From an uncultured Clostridia bacterium (GTDB lineage: Bacteria; Bacillota; Clostridia; Christensenellales; Aristaeellaceae), in assembly GCA_946615495.1 (NCBI GenBank), contig CAMOHY010000041.1:1-12289 (forward strand): DNA of 12,289 nucleotides, written 5' to 3'. The position numbers and the translations under genes were made by a program. Numbering within the stretch: the stretch's first letter is position 1; each line of letters begins with the position of its first letter. The notes beneath the pieces were generated by a model that saw nothing but the letters and a program-made list of their open reading frames with translations, made no database searches and was not told where the DNA came from. Below, in pieces: positions 1 to 6,423 of the stretch.

Positions 1-5
1 TGTAG

Positions 6-24
6 GGGCGGATATCATCCGCCC
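6..24. repeat. Short perfect inverted repeat (8-bp stem, 3-nt loop)
   Basis: GGGCGGAT at 6-13 is exactly complementary to ATCCGCCC at 17-24 around the loop ATC. No T-run follows, so it does not look like an intrinsic terminator. Its compact GC-rich form at the start of a non-coding stretch is compatible with a dispersed intergenic repeat of the host genome. That is an inference, because only one copy is visible here. Confidence 0.5.
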
Positions 25-115
25 GTATGAAACACGTTGAATCAACTGACTTTTTGTGCGCTTTTTTGTTTGCGAGACAGCCCCTGTTCACTCCTTGTTT
101 CAAGCAATATCATTT

Positions 116-148
116 TCGCTTCCCGGCTTGCGGCGAAGCGATTTTTTT
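116..148 (+). terminator. Intrinsic terminator, probably of a gene left of the window
   Basis: TCGCTTC (116-122) pairs with GAAGCGA (135-141), and a small inner CCG/CGG pairing is possible in the loop. Seven T residues (142-148) follow directly. This has the form of a Rho-independent terminator on the plus strand. It lies about 65 bp before the aroF promoter, which would insulate the aro cluster from upstream transcription. No upstream coding sequence is visible within 1-115. Confidence 0.65.
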
Positions 149-212
149 CGTATGAATACAAGATCCATTCGCATGCTGCTATGCAATACAATGAAAAAAC
201 AGGCGGGAACTC

Positions 213-241
213 TTGACCGGGGCGGGGGAGTGTGGTATGCT
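213..241 (+). promoter_or_regulatory. Sigma-A-type promoter of the aromatic cluster
   Basis: The -35 hexamer TTGACC (213-218) and -10 hexamer TATGCT (236-241) are separated by exactly 17 bp, matching TTGACA-N17-TATAAT at five and four of six positions. Transcription would begin near 248, about 14 bp before the leader-peptide ribosome binding site. This gives a roughly 160-nt leader up to the attenuator U-tract at 407. The TTG of the -35 box is also in frame with aroF, so automated callers may wrongly place the gene start here. Confidence 0.8.
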
Positions 242-274
242 GTATGGGAACGATTGGAAGCGGAGGATTTTTTC

Positions 275-349
275 ATGCGGACCTTGCGCGCGGCTTATTA
301 TTACTTTAGCTTTACCGGCTTTGCTGGCAAGGCATGCTGCCGCATGTAA
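275..349 (+). CDS. Aromatic leader peptide (Tyr/Phe-rich, 24 aa)
   Basis: This small ORF starts at ATG 275 with a perfect GGAGG (262-266) eight bases upstream and ends at TAA 347-349. The 24-residue product includes AAYYYFSFTGF. Three Tyr codons (296-304) are followed by Phe codons at 305, 311 and 320, so six of ten consecutive codons are Tyr or Phe. It sits between a strong promoter and an intrinsic terminator located before the DAHP synthase gene. By analogy with the enteric pheA, pheST and trp leaders, the peptide itself is probably not functional. Ribosome stalling at uncharged Tyr or Phe codons would report amino-acid supply. The last Phe codon lies inside RNA segment 1 (318-324), the right place for a stalled ribosome to alter folding. 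Nothing but in vivo data would prove translation, but ribosome binding site, composition and position all agree. Confidence 0.85.
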   Translation: MRTLRAAYYYFSFTGFAGKACCRM

Positions 350-380
350 AGGTTTTCGATCGTCAGGTCGCGGGCTTTGC
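318..380 (+). promoter_or_regulatory. Antiterminator / competing RNA segments of the attenuator
   Basis: GCTTTGC occurs at 318-324 (segment 1) and again at 374-380 (segment 3, within the terminator 5' arm). Both can pair with GCAAGGC at 327-333 (segment 2), giving mutually exclusive helices. Segment 1 with 2 makes a short hairpin. Segment 2 with 3 makes a 7-bp antiterminator (one G-U pair, three more pairs possible after a mismatch) that would disrupt the terminator stem. A small stem ATGC/GCAT (334-345) lies between them. A ribosome paused on codons 296-313 would cover segment 1 and free segment 2. The pairings were drawn by eye and no energies were calculated. Confidence 0.7.
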
Positions 381-407
381 GGTGGGATGCCATCGCAAGG
401 CCTTTTT
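372..407 (+). terminator. Attenuator terminator upstream of DAHP synthase gene
   Basis: GGGCTTTGCGGTGG (372-385) pairs along all 14 positions with 390-403 around the tetraloop GATG (three G-U pairs, the rest Watson-Crick). It is followed by a run of T residues through 407. It lies 15 bp before the aroF ribosome binding site and after the leader-peptide stop, so it must act on transcripts entering aroF rather than end a gene. Premature termination here when Tyr and Phe are plentiful is the expected role. Confidence 0.85.
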
Positions 408-434
408 CATTACTTGAATTTGGAGGATGAAAAA

Positions 435-1442
435 ATGATTATTCTGCTGAAAAATCAGGCGGATCAAAAGCAGGTGGACAACCTGAGCTCCTGGCTCAAA
501 TCCATGGGGTTTGATATCCATATGTCCGTTGGCGCCAGCCAGACCATCATGGGCCTGATTGGCGATACGTCCCGCCTGGATATCGACGTTATTAAATCCC
601 TGGAGATCGTGGAAAACGTGCAGCGGGTGCAGGAGCCCTATAAAAACGCCAACCGCAAGTTCCACGCCCAGGACACGGTGGTCAGCGTGAACGACGAGGT
701 AAAAATCGGCGGCGGGCACTTTGAAATCATCGCCGGGCCCTGTTCTGTGGAAACGGAGGAGCAGATCGTTTATGTGGCCCAGCGCGTCAAGGCCGCGGGG
801 GCGAAGCTGCTCCGCGGCGGCGCGTTTAAGCCCCGCACCTCTCCCTACGCCTTCCAGGGCCTGCACGAGGAGGGCATCCGCCTGCTGCTGCTGGCAAAAA
901 AGGAAACGGGGCTGCCCATCGTGACGGAAATTATGGATGTGAACCATCTGCCGCTGTTTGAGGATGTGGACGTGATTCAGGTGGGGGCCCGGAACATGCA
1001 GAATTTTGAATTGCTCAAGGAGCTGGGGCAAATCCGCAAGCCTATTTTGCTCAAGCGCGGCCTGGCCAACACCATTCAGGAATGGCTCATGAGCGCGGAA
1101 TACATTATGGCCGGGGGAAACGAGCAGGTGATCCTGTGCGAGCGGGGCATCCGCACCTTTGAAACCGCCACCCGCAACACGCTCGATTTGGCCGCCGTGC
1201 CCGTGCTGCGCCGCCTCACCCATCTGCCCGTCATCGTGGACCCCAGCCACGCCACCGGCTACGCCCATCTGGTAAAGCCCATGGCCCTGGCCGCCACCGT
1301 GGCAGGCGCCGACGGCCTGATGATCGAGGTGCATAACGACCCGCCCCACGCCCTGTCCGACGGCGCCCAGTCCCTGACCCCCGACGCCTTCGACGACGTG
1401 GCCAAGAGCGTGTTCGCCGTGCGGCCCTATGCGTGCAGATAA
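435..1442 (+). CDS. aroF: 3-deoxy-7-phosphoheptulonate (DAHP) synthase, type I-beta with N-terminal regulatory domain
   Basis: This enzyme condenses phosphoenolpyruvate with erythrose 4-phosphate, the committed step of the shikimate pathway, in the cytosol. The 335-residue protein follows the Thermotoga maritima DAHP synthase layout closely. A ferredoxin-like domain occupies about residues 1-70, and the TIM-barrel catalytic domain runs from about 80 to the C-terminus. Visible hallmarks are GPCS (101-104, metal ligand Cys103), KPRTSPY (132-138), LLKRG (205-209), His272 in DPSH, Glu298 and Asp309. In T. maritima the N-terminal domain mediates Tyr/Phe feedback inhibition, so the same is inferred here. 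The start at ATG 435 is set by GGAGG at 422-426 and by homology beginning MIILLK. The frame stays open upstream to TTG 213, but that stretch is promoter and leader. It is the first structural gene of the cluster and lies directly behind the attenuator. Confidence 0.95.
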   Translation: MIILLKNQADQKQVDNLSSWLKSMGFDIHMSVGASQTIMGLIGDTSRLDIDVIKSLEIVENVQRVQEPYKNANRKFHAQDTVVSVNDEVKIGGGHFEIIAGPCSVETEEQIVYVAQRVKAAGAKLLRGGAFKPRTSPYAFQGLHEEGIRLLLLAKKETGLPIVTEIMDVNHLPLFEDVDVIQVGARNMQNFELLKELGQIRKPILLKRGLANTIQEWLMSAEYIMAGGNEQVILCERGIRTFETATRNTLDLAAVPVLRRLTHLPVIVDPSHATGYAHLVKPMALAATVAGADGLMIEVHNDPPHALSDGAQSLTPDAFDDVAKSVFAVRPYACR

Positions 1443-1464
1443 AGGGAAGAAAGGATGGTCCGCT

Positions 1465-1935
1465 ATGTCGGTACGGTTTGCGAAAGAGGAAGATTTGGGC
1501 CGGATAAACGAATTGCGCCGGCAGGTGAACGATTTGCACGTGCAGGGGAAGCCGGAGGTATTCAAGCCGGGCTTTTCGCAGGAGCTGCAGAATCATCTTT
1601 ACACGATTTGGAATGACCCCGCCCAGGAAATCGCGGTCAGCGAGCGGGAGGGCGTAATCGCCGGGTTTGCCGTTTTGCACCGCATTTACAAGCCGGAAAA
1701 TCCCTTCATGAAGGAACGGGATTTTCTGGACATTGACGAATTCTGCGTGGACAGCGCCTTCCGCCGCCAGGGCGTGGGCACGGAAATGATCGCCTTCATC
1801 CGGGAATGGGCGAAGGAAAAGGGCGTGGCCCGCATTGAATTGAACATGTGGGAATTCAACCAGGAGGCGCTGAAGTTTTATGAGGCGGTAGGCTTTACCA
1901 CCTATCGCCGGTACATGGAAATGACGGAGCTGTGA
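1465..1935 (+). CDS. GNAT-family N-acetyltransferase
   Basis: This 156-residue protein shows the acetyl-CoA-binding motif A as RRQGVGTEM at about residues 102-110, preceded by the strand FCVDSAF. A C-terminal NQEALKFYEAVGF segment (about 131-143) is typical of the GNAT fold. The substrate cannot be read from the sequence. The gene lies 22 bp after aroF and 12 bp before the prephenate dehydrogenase gene, so it should be cotranscribed and under the same attenuator. Whether it acts on an aromatic-pathway metabolite or is a passenger is unknown. ATG 1465 is chosen because AAGGA lies at 1451-1455. An in-frame ATG at 1429 would overlap aroF and lacks a ribosome binding site. Confidence 0.85.
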   Translation: MSVRFAKEEDLGRINELRRQVNDLHVQGKPEVFKPGFSQELQNHLYTIWNDPAQEIAVSEREGVIAGFAVLHRIYKPENPFMKERDFLDIDEFCVDSAFRRQGVGTEMIAFIREWAKEKGVARIELNMWEFNQEALKFYEAVGFTTYRRYMEMTEL

Positions 1936-1947
1936 GGTGAGCGCGCT

Positions 1948-2781
1948 ATGATTTTCGGCATTGTGGGCCTGGGCCTCATCGGCGGGTCCCTGGCCCGGAG
2001 CATCAAATTTCATTCGGATAACGCGGTGTACGGGACGGATTTGAACGAGACCGCGCTTTTGCAGGCGAAAATGTTCGGCGCAATCGACGGGGAGCTGACG
2101 GAGGAAAACCTGGGCGAATGCGACGTGGTGCTGGTTGCCCTGTACCCGCAGGCGGCGGTGGACTGGGTTTTGGCGCGCTTGAGCGCGTTTAGGCCCGGCG
2201 GACTGGTAATCGACTGCTGCGGGGTGAAGCGGTTCGTGTGCGACAGGCTGTATCCTGCCTTTGAAGGGAAGCGGGCCGTTTTTATGGGCGGCCACCCCAT
2301 GGCCGGGCGGGAGCGCAGCGGCTTTTCCTTTTCTCAGGACGACCTGTTTGAAAATGCCTCCATGATTCTGGCCCCGGCCCCCGGCACGGAGATTGAAACC
2401 ATCCGCCGGGCGAAGGAAATTTTTCTTTCCATTGGCTTTGGCCGCGTTCGCTTTACCACGCCCCAAGAGCACGATGAAATGATCGCCTTCACCTCCCAAT
2501 TGGCCCATGTGGTATCCAGCGCCTATGTGAAAACGCCGCTGGCGCCCAAGCATCGGGGCTTTTCCGCGGGCAGCTTTAAGGATATGACCCGTGTGGCCAG
2601 GCTGAACGAGAAAATGTGGACCGAGCTTTTCCTGGAAAACGGCGATTTGCTTTTGAACGAAACCCAGCATTTGATCGACCGGCTCACCGAGTACCGGGAC
2701 GCATTGCGGGATCGGGACGAAGAAAGGCTCCGGCAATTATTAAAGGAAGGCCGGGAAATGAAGGAAGCCCTGGAGGATTGA
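1948..2781 (+). CDS. tyrA: Prephenate dehydrogenase (no ACT domain)
   Basis: It oxidatively decarboxylates prephenate to 4-hydroxyphenylpyruvate, the last step before transamination to tyrosine. The N-terminal Rossmann motif is GLGLIGGS (residues 7-14, GxGxxG). Family signatures follow: GGHPMAGRE (114-122, conserved His116), TSQLAH (182-187) and GSFKDMTRVA (208-217) in the helical dimerisation domain. At 277 residues it contains only the catalytic core. The C-terminal ACT domain found in longer Firmicute TyrA proteins such as that of Bacillus subtilis is absent, so direct allosteric control by Tyr through ACT is not expected. The GAGGTG ribosome binding site (1934-1939) overlaps the GNAT stop codon, suggesting translational coupling. 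NAD versus NADP preference was not inferred. Confidence 0.93.
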   Translation: MIFGIVGLGLIGGSLARSIKFHSDNAVYGTDLNETALLQAKMFGAIDGELTEENLGECDVVLVALYPQAAVDWVLARLSAFRPGGLVIDCCGVKRFVCDRLYPAFEGKRAVFMGGHPMAGRERSGFSFSQDDLFENASMILAPAPGTEIETIRRAKEIFLSIGFGRVRFTTPQEHDEMIAFTSQLAHVVSSAYVKTPLAPKHRGFSAGSFKDMTRVARLNEKMWTELFLENGDLLLNETQHLIDRLTEYRDALRDRDEERLRQLLKEGREMKEALED

Positions 2782-2797
2782 CCGCTGAACGGCTCTT

Positions 2798-2826
2798 TTG
2801 ACATTTGGGCCCGAACAGCGTATGAT
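2798..2826 (+). promoter_or_regulatory. Internal promoter ahead of the DUF6440-aroB segment
   Basis: TTGACA (2798-2803) is a perfect -35 box, followed after exactly 17 bp by TATGAT (2821-2826), one mismatch from the -10 consensus. It sits in the only long gap of the cluster, just after tyrA. Transcription would begin near 2833, giving an untranslated leader of about 87 nt. A weak inverted repeat around 2872-2888 is present but has no U-tract. No terminator is visible between tyrA and this promoter, so read-through from the first promoter is also likely. Confidence 0.75.
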
Positions 2827-2919
2827 TGGAAGCTTTCTTCTGGCATTTTTCTTGCCTTAAAGTTATACTGTCCCTGCGCCGGTGGCAGGAACGCATACAG
2901 AAAAAAGGAGGCAAAGAAT

Positions 2920-3096
2920 ATGAGCAATCGGTTTGAGTTTGTGGAAAAGGAAGGCTTTATGGAAGGCACCCGGATCATCGTGGATAAAGAAACAGGCGTT
3001 CAGTATTTGATGGCCCATTGGACGAATATTGGGGGCATTACGCTGTTGGTGGATAAGGATGGAAAGCCATTGCTTGACCCCAGATACGCAAAGTGA
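2920..3096 (+). CDS. DUF6440 family small protein
   Basis: This 58-residue ORF starts at ATG 2920 behind an ideal AGGAGG (2906-2911, 8-nt spacing) and ends 9 bp before aroB. It reads as a member of the small DUF6440 family: an N-terminal RFEFVEKEGF strand, then IIVDKETGVQYL (20-31), then GGITLLVDKDGKPLL (38-52), resembling the family's usual GGLTPLLDxDGKP ending. There is no signal peptide or membrane segment. The function of the family is not known. The position between an internal promoter and aroB makes it cotranscribed with the shikimate genes, but that is not evidence of a pathway role. The family assignment is from memory of the motif. Confidence 0.85.
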   Translation: MSNRFEFVEKEGFMEGTRIIVDKETGVQYLMAHWTNIGGITLLVDKDGKPLLDPRYAK

Positions 3097-3105
3097 GGAA
3101 TAAAG

Positions 3106-4146
3106 ATGGAACGGGTAAGAATCGAGGCCTCCAAAGCCTATGAAGTGCTGATCGGGCCGGGGCTGATGGAAAAGGCCGGGCAATGGATCGCCCAGGCGGT
3201 GAAGCCCTGCAGGGCCGCCGTCATTACGGACGACACCGTGGCGGGGCTGTACGGGGACAAGGCGCTAAAAAGCCTGAAGGCGGCGGGCTTTGCCCCCTGC
3301 CTGTGGGCTTTTCCCCACGGGGAGCGGCAAAAGACCATGGCAACCTTGGCCCAGGCCCTGGAATGGCTGGGAGAGATGGAAATTTCCCGGTCCGATTTGG
3401 TGGTGGCCCTGGGCGGCGGCGTGCCTGGCGACCTGGCGGGCTTCGCCGCGGCGGTGTATGGCCGGGGCATGCGCTTTGCGCAGATTCCCACCACCCTGCT
3501 GGCGGCGGTGGATTCCTCTGTGGGCGGCAAAACGGCGGTGGACCTGGCGGCGGGAAAAAACATGGCCGGGGCCTTTCATCAGCCGGAAATCGTGCTTTGC
3601 GATACGGATGTGATGGCTGATCTGCCGCCCGAACTGATTCGGGACGGCAGCGCCGAAATGATTAAATACGGCATTTTAGCGGACCCGGCGCTGTTTAACG
3701 CCATGAAAGCCGGAGCCTGGAAGGCCGATAGGGAAAGCGCCATCGCCCGGTGCGTGTCCATTAAGCGGGATTACGTCACAGCGGATGAACACGACGAGGG
3801 CAAGCGCCAATTTTTGAACCTGGGCCACACCTTCGGCCACGCGGTGGAAAAATGCTCCCATTTTACCCTGACCCACGGCCAGGGCGTGGCCATTGGCATG
3901 GTGATGGCGGCCAGGGCGGCGGGCATGGACCCGGCGGAAATAGAAGCCGCCTGCGCCGCCTGCGGCCTGCCCACCGCGCCGCCCTATCCGGCGGCGGAGC
4001 TTTATCAGGCCGCCCTCCGCGATAAAAAACGCCGGGGCGGAAAAATCACGCTGGTATTGCCGGAAAAGATCGGTCAATGTTTTCTGAGAACCATCGATAT
4101 AGCGGAGCTGCCCGCTTACTTTGCCAAGGGCACGGGGGAAACATGA
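3106..4146 (+). CDS. aroB: 3-dehydroquinate synthase
   Basis: This enzyme converts DAHP to 3-dehydroquinate using NAD and a divalent metal, the second shikimate step. The 346-residue protein is full length. The NAD-binding glycine-rich segment is GGGVPGDLAGF (103-113), followed by QIPTTLLAAVDSSVGGKTAVD (126-146). The three metal ligands are recognisable as Glu184 (SAEMIKYG), His241 (NLGHTFGH) and His257 (LTHGQGV). The gene starts 9 bp after the DUF6440 stop, and its last bases overlap the aroA start (ATGA type), indicating translational coupling. No unusual residues were seen at the active site. Confidence 0.96.
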   Translation: MERVRIEASKAYEVLIGPGLMEKAGQWIAQAVKPCRAAVITDDTVAGLYGDKALKSLKAAGFAPCLWAFPHGERQKTMATLAQALEWLGEMEISRSDLVVALGGGVPGDLAGFAAAVYGRGMRFAQIPTTLLAAVDSSVGGKTAVDLAAGKNMAGAFHQPEIVLCDTDVMADLPPELIRDGSAEMIKYGILADPALFNAMKAGAWKADRESAIARCVSIKRDYVTADEHDEGKRQFLNLGHTFGHAVEKCSHFTLTHGQGVAIGMVMAARAAGMDPAEIEAACAACGLPTAPPYPAAELYQAALRDKKRRGGKITLVLPEKIGQCFLRTIDIAELPAYFAKGTGET

Positions 4147-5360
4147 TGATTGCCGCGATTGAACCGGGGAAGCTGCGGGGCCGGGTGAAGGCGCCTTCCT
4201 CCAAATCCCACATGCACCGGCTGCTGATTGCCGCCGCCCTTTCCCAGCATCCTCAGGATGACTTTGAAGAAACGATCATCTGTTCCGCCGCCCGGAACGC
4301 GGATATCGAGGCCACTTTGCGCTGCGTGAACGCGCTGAACGCCGTATCGCGCTGGGAAGGGGACAGGCTGCAGGTAATCAGCTCGGTGTTTTGGCCCCTG
4401 AGCGCCCGGCTGAACTGCGGCGAAAGCGGGTCCACCCTGCGGTTTCTTTTGCCGGTATGCGCGCTTTTTCAAGGCCGCTTTACCTTTACCGGCGATGGCC
4501 GCCTGCCCAGCCGGCCCAACGCGCCGCTTTTGGAAGCGCTGCGGGCCCATGGCGCTCAAATAGAGGGAGACCTTTTGCCGCTCACCGTCTGCGGCGGACT
4601 GGAAAGCGGAAATTTTGCCCTGCCGGGAAACGTGAGCAGCCAATATTTTTCGGGCCTTCTGTTCGCCCTGCCCCTGCTGCAGGGGAACAGCACCCTCACG
4701 TATACTTCCCCGTTGGAATCCAAGCCCTACGTGGATTTGACCCTGTCCGTTCTCCGGCAGTTCGGCGTCCGCGCAGAGGAAACGGAAAACGGGTGGCGCG
4801 TTCCCGGCGGGCAAAAATACGTGTCTCCCGGCACGGTGGAGGCGGAGGGCGATTGGAGCGCCGCCGCCTTCTATCTGGGGGCCAACGCCTTGGGCAGCGC
4901 CGTTGCGGTGGAAGGCTTAAACGCCGCCTCCTGCCAGGGGGATAAGGCCGTTGAAGCATTGCTTTCCCAAATCGGCGGGGAAATTGATGTGAGCGATACG
5001 CCGGATTTAATGCCCATTCTTTCCGCCGTGGCCGCGGCTGTGCCGGGCCAAACCACCAGGATTGTGGGCGCCGCCCGGCTGCGGCTGAAGGAATCGGACC
5101 GGTTATCCGCCATGGCCAAAACCATCCGCGCCTTGGGCGGCGACGCCGTGGAGGAGCCGGACGGGCTCGTCATCCACGGAACGCAATTAAAGGGCGGCAC
5201 GGTGGACGGCATGAACGACCACCGGGTGGTCATGAGCGCCGCCATCGCCGCCACGGCCTGCCAGGGGCCGGTGACGGTTCTGGGCGCGGAAGCGGTGAAC
5301 AAATCCTATCCCGGTTTCTGGCAGGACTTTGAAGCGTTGGGAGGTCAACTTCATGGCTGA
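4143..5360 (+). CDS. aroA: 3-phosphoshikimate 1-carboxyvinyltransferase (EPSP synthase)
   Basis: EPSP synthase transfers the enolpyruvyl group of PEP to shikimate 3-phosphate. The 405-residue protein has the substrate-binding KAPSSKSHMHR (17-27), LNCGESGSTLR (90-100), GDGRLPSRPN (118-127), SSQYFSG (165-171), EGDWSAAAFY (235-244), the catalytic Asp in DLMPILS (288-294), RLKESDR (314-320) and NDHRVVMS (358-365). Both halves of the two-domain inverse alpha-beta barrel are complete. In the segment matching E. coli NAGTAMRP the sequence is ESGSTLRF, as is common in Clostridia. ATG 4143 overlaps the aroB stop by 4 nt. The adjacent in-frame ATG 4146 has a better distance from GGGGGA and may be the real start. 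The difference is one residue. Confidence 0.95.
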   Translation: MMIAAIEPGKLRGRVKAPSSKSHMHRLLIAAALSQHPQDDFEETIICSAARNADIEATLRCVNALNAVSRWEGDRLQVISSVFWPLSARLNCGESGSTLRFLLPVCALFQGRFTFTGDGRLPSRPNAPLLEALRAHGAQIEGDLLPLTVCGGLESGNFALPGNVSSQYFSGLLFALPLLQGNSTLTYTSPLESKPYVDLTLSVLRQFGVRAEETENGWRVPGGQKYVSPGTVEAEGDWSAAAFYLGANALGSAVAVEGLNAASCQGDKAVEALLSQIGGEIDVSDTPDLMPILSAVAAAVPGQTTRIVGAARLRLKESDRLSAMAKTIRALGGDAVEEPDGLVIHGTQLKGGTVDGMNDHRVVMSAAIAATACQGPVTVLGAEAVNKSYPGFWQDFEALGGQLHG

Positions 5361-6420
5361 TTTCAGTATAGGGGACAAGCTGCGCTTGACGGTGTTCGGC
5401 CAGTCCCACGGCCCCGCCGTCGGCTGCGTGATCGACGGCTTTCCGGCCGGAAGAACCATCGACCGGGACCGTTTGGCCGCCTTTATGGCCCGCCGCGCTC
5501 CAGGGCAGAACGCCTGGAGCACGCCGCGAAAGGAAGCGGATGAACCGGAAATTCTGTCCGGCCTGAACGAAAAAGGGCAAACCTGCGGCGCGCCCATTGC
5601 CGTTCTTATCCGCAACACCAATACCCGCTCCGGCGATTATGCGGCCCTGCAGGCCCTTCCCCGGCCCGGCCACGCCGATCTGGCCGCCTGGCGCAAGTAT
5701 GGAAAAGCCTGGGATGGCCGGGGCGGCGGCGCGTTTTCCGCCCGGCTGACGGCGCCTGTCTGCTTTGCCGGGGCCCTGTGCATGCAGGAATTGGAGCGTT
5801 TGGGCGTATCGCTCGCCGCTCATATTGCCCGCGTCGGCGGTATATTGGACGCAGTGCCGGACACGGTGCAGCCCGCCCTGCCGTTGTACGCGCCGGGCGC
5901 GTTTCCGGTAATCGATGAGGAAAAGGGCGAAAAAATGCGCCAGGAAATCGAAAAGGCCCGTCAGGCGGGGGACAGCGTGGATGGAGACGTGCGCTGCCTG
6001 GTCACCGGCCTGCGGCCCGGCCTGGGCGGCCCCTATTTCGGTGGGCTGGAGGGAAAAATCAGCCAGGCGCTGTTTGGCATTCCGGCGGTGAAGGGCGTCC
6101 AGTTCGGCGATACGCGGCGCTATGGCAGCGAAAATAACGACGCGTACCGCGTCCAGAATGGAAGCGTCGTTTCCTCCACCAACCACTGCGGCGGCATTTT
6201 AGGCGGCATTTCCACCGGAATGCCCTTGCATTTTCTCGTTTCCTTCAAGCCCACGCCCTCCATTGCCCTGCCCCAGCAAACGGTGGACCTTCGGACCATG
6301 AAGGAAGGCGCCCTCACCGTTCAGGGCCGGCACGACCCCTGCGTGGTGCCCCGCGCGGTGCCCGTTGTGGAAGCCGTGACCGCGCTGATGCTAACCGACC
6401 TGATGCTGCAAGGAGAATGA
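5353..6420 (+). CDS. aroC: Chorismate synthase
   Basis: It removes phosphate from EPSP to form chorismate, using reduced FMN. The 355-residue protein carries GQSHGPAVG (16-24), RRAPGQ (47-52), GAPIAVLIRNTN (79-90), RPGHADL (104-110, catalytic His107), GRGGGAFSAR (122-131), GSENNDAY (258-265), NHCGGILGGISTGMP (277-291) and GRHDPC (325-330, catalytic Asp328). GDSVDGDV (207-214) deviates slightly from the usual GDSVGG. The start at ATG 5353 is supported by GGGAGG (5339-5344) inside the end of aroA, with which it overlaps by 8 nt. An in-frame TTG at 5329 has no such support. Confidence 0.95.
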   Translation: MADFSIGDKLRLTVFGQSHGPAVGCVIDGFPAGRTIDRDRLAAFMARRAPGQNAWSTPRKEADEPEILSGLNEKGQTCGAPIAVLIRNTNTRSGDYAALQALPRPGHADLAAWRKYGKAWDGRGGGAFSARLTAPVCFAGALCMQELERLGVSLAAHIARVGGILDAVPDTVQPALPLYAPGAFPVIDEEKGEKMRQEIEKARQAGDSVDGDVRCLVTGLRPGLGGPYFGGLEGKISQALFGIPAVKGVQFGDTRRYGSENNDAYRVQNGSVVSSTNHCGGILGGISTGMPLHFLVSFKPTPSIALPQQTVDLRTMKEGALTVQGRHDPCVVPRAVPVVEAVTALMLTDLMLQGE

Positions 6421-6423
6421 AGC

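Noticed and set aside
1..434. T-box riboswitch upstream of aroF
   Set aside because: No AGGGTGG-type T-box core or matching antiterminator bulge was found. The leader is explained better by the peptide attenuator.
1429..1464. Longer GNAT start at ATG 1429
   Set aside because: It overlaps aroF, has no ribosome binding site, and the added residues are not part of the GNAT fold.
363..1565. 400-codon minus-strand open frame opposite aroF
   Set aside because: It mirrors high-GC third positions of aroF, crosses the attenuator and the next gene, and its translation is low-complexity (Gly/His/Gln-rich) without a recognisable domain.
1231..2736. 501-codon minus-strand open frame
   Set aside because: It runs antisense through the end of aroF, the GNAT gene and tyrA, all with clear family motifs, and has an Arg/Gly-rich composition typical of a shadow frame.
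2841..2856. Possible terminator after tyrA (GGCA, T-run, TGCC)
   Set aside because: The stem is only four pairs and the T-run is in the loop, so it is not a terminator shape.
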